The notes under the pieces: generated by a model
Databases searched by the model: none
What the model saw: only the letters and a program-made list of their open reading frames with translations
Told to the model about the DNA's origin: nothing
Translations under genes and position numbers: made by a program
Assembly (NCBI RefSeq): GCF_002727185.1
Contig: NZ_NIZW01000006.1
Location: forward strand, 372,001 to 436,000
Direction: 5' to 3'
From: Rhodopirellula bahusiensis
Lineage (GTDB): Bacteria; Planctomycetota; Planctomycetia; Pirellulales; Pirellulaceae
Length of the DNA: 64,000 nt
Shown here: piece after piece, positions 27,182-36,578 of the stretch
Position numbering within the stretch: the first letter of the stretch is position 1
How the letters are laid out: every line of letters starts with the position of its first letter

Positions 27182-29169
27182 CTAAGTAGTTCGTCGCGTT
27201 GCATAACCCGGCCCAGTGCCGCGGTCGTGAAGACCAGCGGATAAAGCCGCTCGTAATACCAAAGTTTGGCAAAATAAAACCCGATCGGCCAAGCCACCTG
27301 GTGACGCTCGCGTTGCACGGCATCGATCAGCCAGCGGGTGCCGGAAAGTATAGCCGCTCGCAGCGATGAACGCATCGACGCATCCCAGAGGCTTCCATCC
27401 GAAATGTCGTTTGGACCAGACTGCCCGCCCTCGTTCCCCGGAATTCGAGCCCACCAACTCACCAGTGCCTCCACCGCGAGCGCAGTTTCTTCCAGAGAAC
27501 TGATGGAACCCTCGGACAAAGCAAAAGTTTCGCGAACAGATTCGCCTCCGCCCCACCCCCCATCGCTATTCTGATTTTCAATCAAATAGCTCAGCCCACG
27601 AATAATCGCGTCGTGCCCCAACTCAGGACTGGCGTCGACCAACACACGTGACGTCCCGTAGACGGGGTTGTCCTCCTCCGCCCGATCTTGATTTCCAAAC
27701 CACAGCGGCAGCCACGATCCATCGGGCTGCTGATTCTTTCGCAAGAAACCGAGACCCTTCCGAATCGCTCTTTCTCGTTTCTCGGAGGACCGATTCGGCA
27801 AGCAAGCGATCGCTCGAAGCGTGTGCGCCGTCAAATCATTGCTGCTGCGGTCAAAAGGCAGCTTTCCCCAGCCCCGGCAAAAAGTCGGCCACCCACCATC
27901 GCGATTCTGCAAACCCAGCAGCCAATCGACACCGCGATCACAGGCCTGCCACGTGTCCACCGCGTTCTGAGTGCTCGCACCCGAAGCCATTGACGTCGGC
28001 CACTCTCGCGAAAAATCATTCCCCAGCAGATCCGGCTTGGTCGTCGCCTGCATTCGCAGCGAGATGATCGCACCGGGAGTGTCATCCGCGTCCGGCACCG
28101 AACCGGACAAATCAGTCCAGCCCCAACCACCTGGATCAGCCCCCGTGAACGGATGCCGCTCTTTGTACTGACAACCTCGTTGCCACTGGATCAGTTCGTC
28201 GGTCGACCAAGTTCGATCGTCCTCGGGATCCATCGCCAGCGCGGTTGTCGCAAGTGATGTCACCCAGTTCGCCAGATTCGTATCGATCGGCCAACTGCCA
28301 TCGGGCAACATCGACTCACGCAAGAAACGCAGGCCATTGCGAGTGACTTCATGCGAGGCACGTCCGCTCGCCGACAAAGACATCACAACAAACGCGGTTA
28401 ACGGCGTGGCTTCCAAGTACCCGCCACTGGAAGGCTGCATCGAACGCAAAACATTCATGGATGGTTCGATGGCCGCACGTCGCACCAACGACCAAGGCGG
28501 CAAGCACCCGCCACCCTCGAGAAACTTCACCTGTCCAATCGCGACGAGTGCCGGCACTGCATAACTGACGACGGGCATTCCCACAAATCGGTACAAAGAC
28601 TGCGGAACAACAGCGGCCTCGAACGGCAACGCCGAAACCTTTTTCCAAGGGACCAAGCCCGCGATCGCCATGTTGGTCAGGATCGGAACGACAAACGTTT
28701 TGTCCTTGCCATAGCGTTGCCGAAGGCCATCGAGCTCACCTGCCGATTCAATCCAACTTTTCAATCGCGAGACAGAATCGGCATTCGTTGCTTCACCAAC
28801 GACTTGGTCCGACAGAGTCCACGCGGCCAAAACCAGGTAGCTGGTTGCGATGTTGCTGTGACTGCGATCGGTGTCGCCAAAACCGCCGTCGTCGTTCTGC
28901 TGATCCGAAAGCCAACGACGTCCGCTCTGAATTTGTTCCAACAACGCGGCCTTGTCCGAATCAGCCAATTCGCCCGACCGGACCGCGGCACTCATCGCAC
29001 TGATCGCCGTCGCGGTCGACAACGCCGAGGCGGATAGTTCACCCGTCCAGTGTCCATCCTCCGTTCGCTGAGCCAGCAACTCGCCACGCAATTGATCCAG
29101 CGACGCACGCAATTCGTGCCGGTCCACCAATTTTTCCATCGCGTCTTCCACTTCCGAGATCATCTTCAT
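27178..29169 (-). CDS. Squalene-hopene cyclase family (class II terpene cyclase)
   Basis: 663 residues from ATG 29169, whose TGATG overlap with the TPR gene fixes the start; the longer frame to 29214 lies inside the previous gene. It has the class II cyclase acid motif Asp360-Ala-Asp-Asp-Thr (DADDT), several QW-type repeats (Gln-Asn-Asp-Asp-Gly-Gly-Phe, NRDGGWPTF, QPDGSW, NSDGGWGG) and RSSNDLTAH, which is diagnostic of the SHC family. Length fits squalene-hopene cyclases (about 630-720). It would protonate and cyclise a linear triterpene or polyprenyl substrate; whether the substrate is squalene cannot be read. hpnC/D/E squalene-synthesis genes are absent from this window. The next gene encodes a polyprenyl synthase. 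Confidence 0.88.
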   Translation of the reverse strand: MKMISEVEDAMEKLVDRHELRASLDQLRGELLAQRTEDGHWTGELSASALSTATAISAMSAAVRSGELADSDKAALLEQIQSGRRWLSDQQNDDGGFGDTDRSHSNIATSYLVLAAWTLSDQVVGEATNADSVSRLKSWIESAGELDGLRQRYGKDKTFVVPILTNMAIAGLVPWKKVSALPFEAAVVPQSLYRFVGMPVVSYAVPALVAIGQVKFLEGGGCLPPWSLVRRAAIEPSMNVLRSMQPSSGGYLEATPLTAFVVMSLSASGRASHEVTRNGLRFLRESMLPDGSWPIDTNLANWVTSLATTALAMDPEDDRTWSTDELIQWQRGCQYKERHPFTGADPGGWGWTDLSGSVPDADDTPGAIISLRMQATTKPDLLGNDFSREWPTSMASGASTQNAVDTWQACDRGVDWLLGLQNRDGGWPTFCRGWGKLPFDRSSNDLTAHTLRAIACLPNRSSEKRERAIRKGLGFLRKNQQPDGSWLPLWFGNQDRAEEDNPVYGTSRVLVDASPELGHDAIIRGLSYLIENQNSDGGWGGGESVRETFALSEGSISSLEETALAVEALVSWWARIPGNEGGQSGPNDISDGSLWDASMRSSLRAAILSGTRWLIDAVQRERHQVAWPIGFYFAKLWYYERLYPLVFTTAALGRVMQRDELLR

Positions 29170-30170
29170 CAGAAATCTTTCAACGCCTTCGCGATTTGCA
29201 GTTTTTCTCGGCATTGGTCGCGGTAAGCGTCAATGTTCGCTTCTTCAAGTGCCGCTTCGTAGTGCTTGATTGCTTCGGCCTTCTTCAAGTGAGCCAGAAA
29301 CAGATTCGCGAGCGTACGGTGCCACTGATACAAACTTCGCTTGGCTCGTTTGCCAGGACCAATCGCGTCGGCTGCCAAAGCTGCTTTCAAGGCCTTCGCT
29401 TTCTCACCTGCTTGTTCCCAGCAGTAAGCGGCTTCCATCAAGCAAAACGCTTTCGCCTCATCGGTTTCTTCCGACACCGCTTCATACCTCTTCGCGGCGG
29501 CCTCGAAATTTCGCGTGAGACGGTCGCAAAACGCTCGATTGATCTTCCACTCAACATCAAGCGGTTTGCCTTCTTCTTCGTTCAGCTTCAACAACCGATC
29601 GATGTACTCACCACGTTTCGCGTGATCACGCGCGACGTTGTACGTGTAAGCCTCCATGATGACGAGTGCCGTTCGGTCCTTTGGGTCCTCCTCCAGTTGC
29701 TTTTCGTAGCGAGCCTTCATCTCATTGGCCCAACCCTTGCGCCGTGCGATCGCGTTGACTGATCCAATCGACAAAGAAGCGAAGGCAGGGTAGGGAGCGT
29801 TCTCCACCGTATACTCAAGCGATTCGAACATTTTGTCTTGGTCGCCCAACTCAGCATGCACTGAGATCAACGTCCGATGGGCATCCGCCTTTTCTCGGTC
29901 GCGTGTTGCCAGTTCGATCGCAGCGTTCAGAGCAGACTTGGATTTTTCAAAATCACCCGCCTCTCGAGATCGAAAAGCAGCCGAGTAAGCCTGCCGAAAA
30001 TTGCTGTATTCGTCATCGGCGTCACCCGAAACTGCGTTGGTGGCAACCGACTCCGTCGTCGAACCAGCCTTCTCCTGCGCGATGGCGAATCCCCCCGATC
30101 CAAACAGCACGATCACGATGCCCCAACTGGGAACCAAATTGCTTTGCAGTACCGTCCGCCTTCGAGTCAT
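29169..30170 (-). CDS. Exported TPR-repeat protein
   Basis: 333 residues. The N-terminus has an Arg-rich stretch and a hydrophobic segment ending in Ala-Ile-Ala-Gln, a probable signal peptide. The rest is helix-rich with TPR-like units such as AGDFEKSKSALNAAIELATR and AEAIKHYEAALEEANIDAY, consistent with a scaffold protein. Its stop (TGA 29171-29169) overlaps the start of the terpene cyclase as TGATG, so the proteins are made together. This suggests it serves the same pathway or lies on the outer face of the membrane in which the terpenoid is used. No enzymatic motif is seen. Confidence 0.7.
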   Translation of the reverse strand: MTRRRTVLQSNLVPSWGIVIVLFGSGGFAIAQEKAGSTTESVATNAVSGDADDEYSNFRQAYSAAFRSREAGDFEKSKSALNAAIELATRDREKADAHRTLISVHAELGDQDKMFESLEYTVENAPYPAFASLSIGSVNAIARRKGWANEMKARYEKQLEEDPKDRTALVIMEAYTYNVARDHAKRGEYIDRLLKLNEEEGKPLDVEWKINRAFCDRLTRNFEAAAKRYEAVSEETDEAKAFCLMEAAYCWEQAGEKAKALKAALAADAIGPGKRAKRSLYQWHRTLANLFLAHLKKAEAIKHYEAALEEANIDAYRDQCREKLQIAKALKDF

Positions 30171-30435
30171 GGTGATTTCCGTGCATGGGTGGTGATGAAG
30201 TCCAGAGCGAAGACCAAAGCGTCATCGTATCAAAGCAGCCTAATTCAAATTGCAACGGTTCATCTTTTCCAACGCGCAGCCTCGTCATAACCGGCAAAGC
30301 CTCTTCAGAGCGTTCAATTTTGCAGGATCGTGTTGCGTTTTGACGACATGCGCACTGTTTAGGTCGTAGGGTTGGGTGAGTCATTTCAGGCACTCTGTGA
30401 GGGTGCCCGACACACCGTCAAGGATTTACAGAACT

Positions 30436-31755
30436 ATGCGACAAGCAGCGCCTCCACAACGTCCCGAAGCGAATCGCCAAGAACAATTCGAGCAAATCAA
30501 AAGCCGTATCCACGGTAAATTGGTCGACAAGCTGGATCTATCGCGTGTCGGTGACCTCCAAGGCGACACGCTCAAACGTGAAATTCGCATGGTGGTCGAA
30601 CACCTGTGCGACGCCGAAGACACGCTGCTGAACCGACAAGAACGTGAACGAATCGTTGACGAAGTCTTGGACGAAACCTTTGGACTAGGTCCATTGGAAT
30701 TGATCCTGAAAGACCCCAAGGTCAGCGATATCCTGATCAACGGCCCGAAGAACATTTATGTCGAGAAGGGCGGCCAGATGCAGAAGACCGACGTGGAATT
30801 CCGCGACGGCAAGCACCTTCTGCAGATCATTGACCGAATCGTTAGTAAAGTCGGCCGTCGTGTCGATGAAACCTGCCCAATGGTCGACGCTCGCTTGGAC
30901 GACGGCTCGCGGGTCAATGCGATCATCCCGCCATTGGCACTCGATGGGGCTGCGGTTTCGATTCGTCGTTTCGGTAGCAACCCACTGCGACTGGAAGACC
31001 TGCTCAACTACCGAGCCTTCACACCGGAAATGGTGATGTTGCTCGAAGGCTGCATCAAAGCTCGCCTGAACATGATCATCGCCGGTGGTACCGGTTCTGG
31101 TAAGACGACGCTGTTGAACACGCTTTCCTCCTTCATCGGCCACGAAGACCGAATCGTGACGATCGAGGATGCGGCCGAGCTTCAATTGCAACAAGACCAT
31201 GTTGTGCGATTGGAAACGCGACCGCCCAATATCGAAGGCAAGGGTGCCGTCACTGCGACGGACTTGGTCAAGAACGCACTGCGGATGCGTCCTGAACGAA
31301 TCATCATCGGCGAATGCCGTGGTGGTGAAACGCTGGACATGCTGCAGGCCATGAACACGGGTCACGACGGATCGCTCACAACGATTCACGCCAACACGCC
31401 CCGTGACGCCATCGCTCGTTTGGAAACGTTGGTGATGATGTCCGGTTTCGAATTACCGGTCAAAGCCATCCGTCAACAAGTCAGCGGTGCGGTGGACGTT
31501 TTGATCCAAGCCAACCGTTTGCAAGGTGGACCACGTCGCGTCACCGCGATCACTGAGGTCGTCGGAATGGAACAAGACACGATCATCTTGCAGGACATTT
31601 ATCGATTCAACCAAACCGGAATCAACTCCGAAGGCAAAGCCCAAGGGCAATTTGTCTGTAGCGGAGTTCGCCCAAGCTTCATGGACAAGTTGGAAGCTGC
31701 CGGCGTGCGTTTGCCCGCCAGTGCCTTCCGTGAACGAGTCATGATGGACGCCTAA
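30436..31755 (+). CDS. Type II/IV secretion ATPase of CpaF/TadA type
   Basis: 439 residues from ATG 30436; GTG 30376 in frame would add 20 residues with no conserved content. The motor domain shows Walker [12 protein letters not shown], Asp box [11 protein letters not shown], His box [16 protein letters not shown] and the CpaF-type N-terminal region ending [19 protein letters not shown]. It hydrolyses ATP to power assembly of a Flp-type (Tad) pilus at the inner membrane. It is followed at 116 and 66 bases by TadB-like and TadC-like genes, so the three form the core of an inner-membrane assembly platform. The pilin, prepilin peptidase, secretin and TadE-type genes are not nearby. Confidence 0.92.
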   Translation: MRQAAPPQRPEANRQEQFEQIKSRIHGKLVDKLDLSRVGDLQGDTLKREIRMVVEHLCDAEDTLLNRQERERIVDEVLDETFGLGPLELILKDPKVSDILINGPKNIYVEKGGQMQKTDVEFRDGKHLLQIIDRIVSKVGRRVDETCPMVDARLDDGSRVNAIIPPLALDGAAVSIRRFGSNPLRLEDLLNYRAFTPEMVMLLEGCIKARLNMIIAGGTGSGKTTLLNTLSSFIGHEDRIVTIEDAAELQLQQDHVVRLETRPPNIEGKGAVTATDLVKNALRMRPERIIIGECRGGETLDMLQAMNTGHDGSLTTIHANTPRDAIARLETLVMMSGFELPVKAIRQQVSGAVDVLIQANRLQGGPRRVTAITEVVGMEQDTIILQDIYRFNQTGINSEGKAQGQFVCSGVRPSFMDKLEAAGVRLPASAFRERVMMDA

Positions 31756-31871
31756 TCGGCGGCAACCAATACGCCGTGCCCAACATTCTGTTGTGGCACG
31801 GTGTCTGAAACGCCTCGGAAGCTCCCTTAATCAACCAAAGTTCGACTCCCCCCTCTTCAATCAACGCTCCC

Positions 31872-32837
31872 ATGTCATCCATCATCATCATCGTCGCCGC
31901 CGGGGTATTTGTTGCCTCGCTCATCGCGTTCGGTGCATCTGTTTTGATGCCCTCGGAAGAAACGACCGCGACGGAAGATCGCCTGACTCAACTCGCTCAT
32001 GGGAAACGCGGAGCAGAGTCCGAAAACAGCACGCCATCGTTCTTACTGAACGACCTGGATGATGCGACCGGGCTCTTGAAAACCGTGATGGACCGCCTGC
32101 CCGCGGTTCACAAGATCCTGGAACAAGCGGACCTCAACCTCACAGTGACCAAGTTTGCGATGATCTGTGGTGCCTGCTTCGCCGCAGGAATCGCGCTGTG
32201 CGCGGTCACACCGGTGCCGATTTTACTGGGCCCCGTTGTTGGTGCGGTGTTTGTCGGCGGGCCAGTTTTCTATGTCACTTTCAAACGCAAACGCCGCTTG
32301 AAACGATTCGGCGAACAAATTCCTGAAGCTCTCGAATTGCTTGGTCGCTCGCTCCGAGCGGGCCACTCGCTGAACGCTGGCTTTGGATTGGTCGGTGACG
32401 AAATGGAAGCCCCTTTGGCAACCGAATTTCGCCGTTGCTTCGAAGAGCAAAAGTTCGGCATCCCACTTGAAGAATCCATCGAAGACATGGCGGAACGCGT
32501 CCCCAACATGGACATCCGGTTCTTTGCGACCGCCGTGATTCTGCAGCGACAAACCGGGGGTGACTTGAGTGAAATCCTCGACAAGATCGGACACCTTGTT
32601 CGTGAACGATTGCAGATTCTCGGAACGATCCAAGCCCTCACCGGGGAAGGCCGAATGAGCGGTGCCGTGCTGCTTGCTTTGCCGCCCGTTTTGTTCCTGG
32701 TCATGTTGAAAATCAATGCCGAATACGTGTTGATGCTTTTCACGGACGAACTCGGACGCATGGCACTGGGAATGGCTCTGGTCACTCAGTTGCTCGGAGC
32801 TTTGGCGATCAAAAAGATCATCACGATCAAAGTCTAG
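31872..32837 (+). CDS. tadB: Tad pilus assembly platform protein TadB
   Basis: 321 residues. A T2SF/GspF-type domain with membrane segments near residues 1-25, 90-135 and 270-320 and a cytoplasmic region containing LELLGRSLRAGHSLNAGF and GGDLSEILDKIGHLVRERLQ, which are typical of TadB. It forms the membrane platform on which the CpaF ATPase works. It lies between the ATPase and TadC genes on the same strand, so one transcript is likely. The symbol reflects family and position, not experimental proof. Confidence 0.85.
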   Translation: MSSIIIIVAAGVFVASLIAFGASVLMPSEETTATEDRLTQLAHGKRGAESENSTPSFLLNDLDDATGLLKTVMDRLPAVHKILEQADLNLTVTKFAMICGACFAAGIALCAVTPVPILLGPVVGAVFVGGPVFYVTFKRKRRLKRFGEQIPEALELLGRSLRAGHSLNAGFGLVGDEMEAPLATEFRRCFEEQKFGIPLEESIEDMAERVPNMDIRFFATAVILQRQTGGDLSEILDKIGHLVRERLQILGTIQALTGEGRMSGAVLLALPPVLFLVMLKINAEYVLMLFTDELGRMALGMALVTQLLGALAIKKIITIKV

Positions 32838-32903
32838 ATCCGCCGCCCATCCCCGTCGCGTTCTCCTCTCTTTCGCTCATTGCACTTCGCACAACTCAGT
32901 CCC

Positions 32904-33890
32904 ATGTTCACACTCTCAATCGCTCCTGAACTCATCGGCTTCCTCAGCCCGTTGACTCTGACCACCATCGCGATTTTTGCTTCGGTGACATCCTTCGCTT
33001 GGTTCGTCCTCAGCAAAGTGGGCGGCGACGATCAGGCTCCCGCGGAATCACGCTTGGAACGAATGAAAGATGCCAAACGTGGCATCCGCGACATCGCTGC
33101 TGACGAAAAGCAACGCACAAAGAACGAAGCGTTGACCGAAGCTCTGGAGAAAGCGGCAACGCCGATCGCCAGCTCGGTCTCCGGCAACGAAGAAGAGATG
33201 GGCAAGCTTCGCGAAAAGCTGGTCAACGCTGGCTTTCGTCGCGAAAGTGCTCCCGTCATCTTCAAGCTGATCCAACTCGTCTTCACCGGCGTCGGCCTGA
33301 TGCTTGGTGGCGTTACTGGAGCGGTTTTGGACGGTTTGACCCAGGACATGATCATAAAGCTTTTGCTCGGCATGATCGGCGGCTTCATGCTGCCATCCTT
33401 GGTCTTGGGCTTCATGGCCAGCAAACGCCGCGAAAAGATTTTCTTGGGTCTGCCTGACGCGTTGGACTTGATGGTCGTCTGCGTCGAAGCCGGCTTGGGT
33501 CTCGACCAAGCACTCCGCAAAGTGGCCGAAGAAATGCAGAAGAGCCACAAATCAATTGGTGAAGAATTTTCAATCTCGAATCACCAGTTGCAACTTGGCC
33601 GGCCCCGTGCAGAAGTTCTATCTGGCTTGGGTTACCGCAGCGGTGTCGATGACTTGAAGCAACTCGCATCGATCCTGATCCAAGCCGACAAGTTCGGATC
33701 CAGCGTGGCTCAAGCCCTTCGGGTTCAGAGCGATTCGATGCGAACCAAACGTCGTCAAATCGCGGAAGAGAAAGCAGCCAAGACGGCCGTGAAGATGATC
33801 TTCCCGCTCGTGCTGTTCATTTTCCCTGGCATCTTCGTGGTCCTTGTTGGACCAGCGGCGATCAACATGTATCGCCAAATGCTTCAGTGA
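32904..33890 (+). CDS. tadC: Tad pilus assembly platform protein TadC
   Basis: 328 residues from ATG 32904; TTG 32880 in frame is possible. A single T2SF domain is seen with hydrophobic stretches near 5-35, 125-165 and the C-terminus, and the signature GLPDALDLMVVCVEAGLGLD followed by KFGSSVAQALRVQSDSMRTK. TadC usually pairs with TadB in the inner-membrane platform. It is the last of the three linked genes and converges with the response regulator 48 bases downstream. Confidence 0.85.
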   Translation: MFTLSIAPELIGFLSPLTLTTIAIFASVTSFAWFVLSKVGGDDQAPAESRLERMKDAKRGIRDIAADEKQRTKNEALTEALEKAATPIASSVSGNEEEMGKLREKLVNAGFRRESAPVIFKLIQLVFTGVGLMLGGVTGAVLDGLTQDMIIKLLLGMIGGFMLPSLVLGFMASKRREKIFLGLPDALDLMVVCVEAGLGLDQALRKVAEEMQKSHKSIGEEFSISNHQLQLGRPRAEVLSGLGYRSGVDDLKQLASILIQADKFGSSVAQALRVQSDSMRTKRRQIAEEKAAKTAVKMIFPLVLFIFPGIFVVLVGPAAINMYRQMLQ

Positions 33891-33937
33891 GCTGTCGCTC
33901 ACATTGGAATGCCAGGTCGCTCAAAGCAACCTGAGAC

Positions 33938-34333
33938 CTACTTCAGCAATCGATGAACCGCTTCCAGAAGTTTTTCGATCGCGAATGGTTTGCGGATGTA
34001 TTCACTCACACCAAGCAATTCCGCGTACGCTTGATGGCGACTGCCTTCGTTGCCCGTGATCATGATCACGGGGACGGGCAGCTCGTTTTCGCGTCGCATC
34101 TTTTCGAGAACCAAGAATCCGCTTCGCTTGGGCATCATCATGTCCAAGATCATCAACTGCGGATTCTCACACTCGGCCAACGCGAGTGCTTGATTGCCAT
34201 CTCGCGCGACCACCACTTCGTAGCCGTTAGATTCCAACGCGTACGAAACCGACTCGATGATTTCCGCGTCATCATCCACAACTAGGATTTTCGCGGTCGA
34301 GGTGGAGCTATCCGACTGGGCAGGGGTGTTCAT
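33938..34333 (-). CDS. Single-domain response regulator
   Basis: 131 residues from ATG 34333; the frame upstream of it overlaps the neighbouring gene and looks random. It consists of a receiver domain only: acidic patch DDDAE near the N-terminus, phospho-acceptor Asp in LMILDMMMPKRSG, Thr in VIMITGN and Lys in YIRKPF. With no output domain it must act through protein contact or as a phosphate shuttle. It begins 10 bases after the hydrolase gene and lies opposite the tad genes, so it could influence surface pilus assembly, but no cognate kinase is present. Confidence 0.9.
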   Translation of the reverse strand: MNTPAQSDSSTSTAKILVVDDDAEIIESVSYALESNGYEVVVARDGNQALALAECENPQLMILDMMMPKRSGFLVLEKMRRENELPVPVIMITGNEGSRHQAYAELLGVSEYIRKPFAIEKLLEAVHRLLK

Positions 34334-34343
34334 CAAGTAGCGA

Positions 34344-35129
34344 TCAATTGGCGGAGAAATCGATCGGTGACAATCCCTCGTTGGGACGAACCGTCGAATT
34401 TTCCGCGGTGGACTCGGTGCGTGGTTGCACGATGGTATCAAAACACCATTGGTCAATGTCACGCAACGCCACCGCGTTCATGACATCATCACCTCGGTAC
34501 TGGCGAATTTCAACACGAGCCCGGATGGTTTCCGCGGCAATGATGCCACGCTTGAGTTGTTCGGGGCAATCGTCGACGCCATTGATGGCTTGCTGCCACA
34601 AAATCGGCAACCTGCGTTCGCGAAGCCGATGATACTCCCGCATCACGCTTTGACTGGACGGGAAATGACCACCCATCATCGCGACCCCGCCAAATCGATC
34701 GGGTTCCATCAACGCGATTCGGCAAGCCATTGTGGCGCCGCTGCCGTATCCGGCAATCAAAATGCGATCGCAGTGAATCGACATTTCCGACTGGGCATGT
34801 TCGATCGCTTCCATCACAGCATCACGAGCGGATGCAATCGCTGACGTTCCTTCCGACCAATCGAATCCCCAACCGCGAACATCCGTGGCTTGGTTTCCGC
34901 GGACACCGACACCGACGTAGTTGCGAACGCTGACGTGCGGGAGGACTTGTTCGACCTGCAATTCATTGTGGCCGCCGTGATGGAGCCAGACCACCAAGGG
35001 ATAGTCGTAGGACGGCGTGTAATGCAGCGGAGTGACAATCGACAGAGGCCGACGAAGCCGCTCGGGCCGTACCGAAGAAGGCTCCTGAGTCGGATACGAG
35101 CGCATTCGGCTTGCAAACGGGTCGCTCAT
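34344..35129 (-). CDS. Alpha/beta hydrolase, carboxylesterase/PHB-depolymerase-like
   Basis: 261 residues from ATG 35129, preceded by AGGAC; TTG 35150 is the only longer option. There is an oxyanion-type His-Gly start (VVWLHHGGHNELQVEQVLPH) and a nucleophile elbow Gly-Tyr-Gly-Ser-Gly-Ala (Ser near residue 150), a Gly-X-Ser-X-Gly match. The length and layout match the phospholipase/carboxylesterase and PHB-depolymerase-like families. No signal peptide is seen, so it is probably cytoplasmic. It is in operon with the response regulator downstream. Substrate unknown. Confidence 0.7.
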   Translation of the reverse strand: MSDPFASRMRSYPTQEPSSVRPERLRRPLSIVTPLHYTPSYDYPLVVWLHHGGHNELQVEQVLPHVSVRNYVGVGVRGNQATDVRGWGFDWSEGTSAIASARDAVMEAIEHAQSEMSIHCDRILIAGYGSGATMACRIALMEPDRFGGVAMMGGHFPSSQSVMREYHRLRERRLPILWQQAINGVDDCPEQLKRGIIAAETIRARVEIRQYRGDDVMNAVALRDIDQWCFDTIVQPRTESTAENSTVRPNEGLSPIDFSAN

Positions 35130-35236
35130 CTTTTGTCCTGAATCGGTCAATGGGTAGTCAGCGAAACGTGACGGTGGGAAATTAGTTTCACGCCGCCATC
35201 AATGTCAACGTCGAAATGCCATCTGGTTTTCGGATC

Positions 35237-36277
35237 TCATTCCGATCGAGGGCAAACCAACACCTTCATTTGCTCCGCATCACCGGCGTGCAAGCGGTCA
35301 AACCATTTCGGACCATCCGCCAAAGAAATTTTGGCAGTGATCAAGGGTTCGACGTTGATGACGCCACGATTCATCAAATCGATGCACTGTGGGTACTCAC
35401 CATTGCATCCACAGGTGCCTTGCAACCGAATTTCTCGAGTGACGACCGATTGCAGTGGCAGCTCGATGGTTGGTGACACGTTGCCGACCAAGGTGACCGA
35501 TCCGCCTTTGCGAACCGATTCAATTGCAGTTTTGACCGTGGGTGTGGCACCGACCACTTCCAACGCCACATCCGCACCGCGGCCACCGGTCAGTTCTCGG
35601 ACTTTTGCGGGAACGTCGACTTGATCGGCCCGCAACAAAACATCGGCTCCCAACGCACCGGCTGTTTCCAAGCGTTTGTCATTCAAATCGACAGCGATGA
35701 CTTGAGTTGCACCGGCCGCACGAACCGCTTGAACCGCCAACAATCCGATCATACCGGCGCCAACCACAACGGCGGTGTCACCCAGCTTGATTGGCGTGAC
35801 TTCCGCCGCGTGAACCGCGACGCTGACCGCTTCCACCAATGCAGCGTGCTCGAAGGGCAGGGTGTCCGGTAATCGATAGACAATTCGGCGGGGCACCGAG
35901 ATTCGCTCCGCGAATGCACCGTGACGTCGATAGTCACCGCACGAAACGCCGAGAACCATCCGGTTGTCGCAAAGGTTTCCGTGTCCTTCGCGGCAGAAAT
36001 CGCAGTTTCCACAAGACACCATGGAGTCAAACGTCACGCGAGCACCGAGCTCCAAATCGTTGACGTTCTCGCCGACCTGCACCACCACACCAGCGGCTTC
36101 GTGCCCCATCACCAAGGGCGGAATGCGCCGGCCGGTGCTGCCGTCGTACCCGTGAATGTCACTGCCGCAGATCCCACACGCTTCGACTTGGACCAAGACG
36201 TCATCGGGCCCGACCTCAGGCTCATCCACGTCCGTCACTTGCATGTTTTTGTATTCGGTCAGCAACAATGCCTTCAT
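35237..36277 (-). CDS. Zinc-dependent alcohol/polyol dehydrogenase
   Basis: 346 residues, the usual length of the medium-chain dehydrogenase family. It has the catalytic-zinc region (Cys near residue 36 in CGICGSDIHGYDG), GHEAAGVVVQVG, a structural zinc group CGNCDFCREGHGNLC and a Rossmann Gly-rich turn VVVGAGMIGLLAVQ. It oxidises an alcohol or polyol with NAD(P). Its closest resemblance is to the galactitol/sorbitol/threonine dehydrogenase group; the substrate is not determined. It is a single gene on the minus strand, with a 301-base gap to the next plus-strand gene that shows no gene or repeat. Confidence 0.88.
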   Translation of the reverse strand: MKALLLTEYKNMQVTDVDEPEVGPDDVLVQVEACGICGSDIHGYDGSTGRRIPPLVMGHEAAGVVVQVGENVNDLELGARVTFDSMVSCGNCDFCREGHGNLCDNRMVLGVSCGDYRRHGAFAERISVPRRIVYRLPDTLPFEHAALVEAVSVAVHAAEVTPIKLGDTAVVVGAGMIGLLAVQAVRAAGATQVIAVDLNDKRLETAGALGADVLLRADQVDVPAKVRELTGGRGADVALEVVGATPTVKTAIESVRKGGSVTLVGNVSPTIELPLQSVVTREIRLQGTCGCNGEYPQCIDLMNRGVINVEPLITAKISLADGPKWFDRLHAGDAEQMKVLVCPRSE

Positions 36278-36578
36278 GGTGCAACGCTTCAGTGGGTGGA
36301 GTAAGACGTGGACGCACGGGATTCTATGCCAAATCCGAGGGCGTGGAAACGATGGCCAGCGAGAAACAGTCTCGCAACGGGCAAGCCCGATTCAATTCAA
36401 GCGGACCCGCGAAGTAGACTGCTGGTCACGAATTTCGTTTTGCACATCGGCACGGACTTCGCGACGCAACTGAGATTGGCGGCACGAGCCTGGCGGAACT
36501 TCGATTCTGGTGCCAATTGAATTGCGGAAACCAATTCACTGACGTCCACCACACAATCTGAAAAACGGTTCGTTTCCA

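Noticed and set aside
36278-36578. Small gene between the dehydrogenase and the protease
   Set aside because: Only short frames with no SD site or conserved-looking residues are present.
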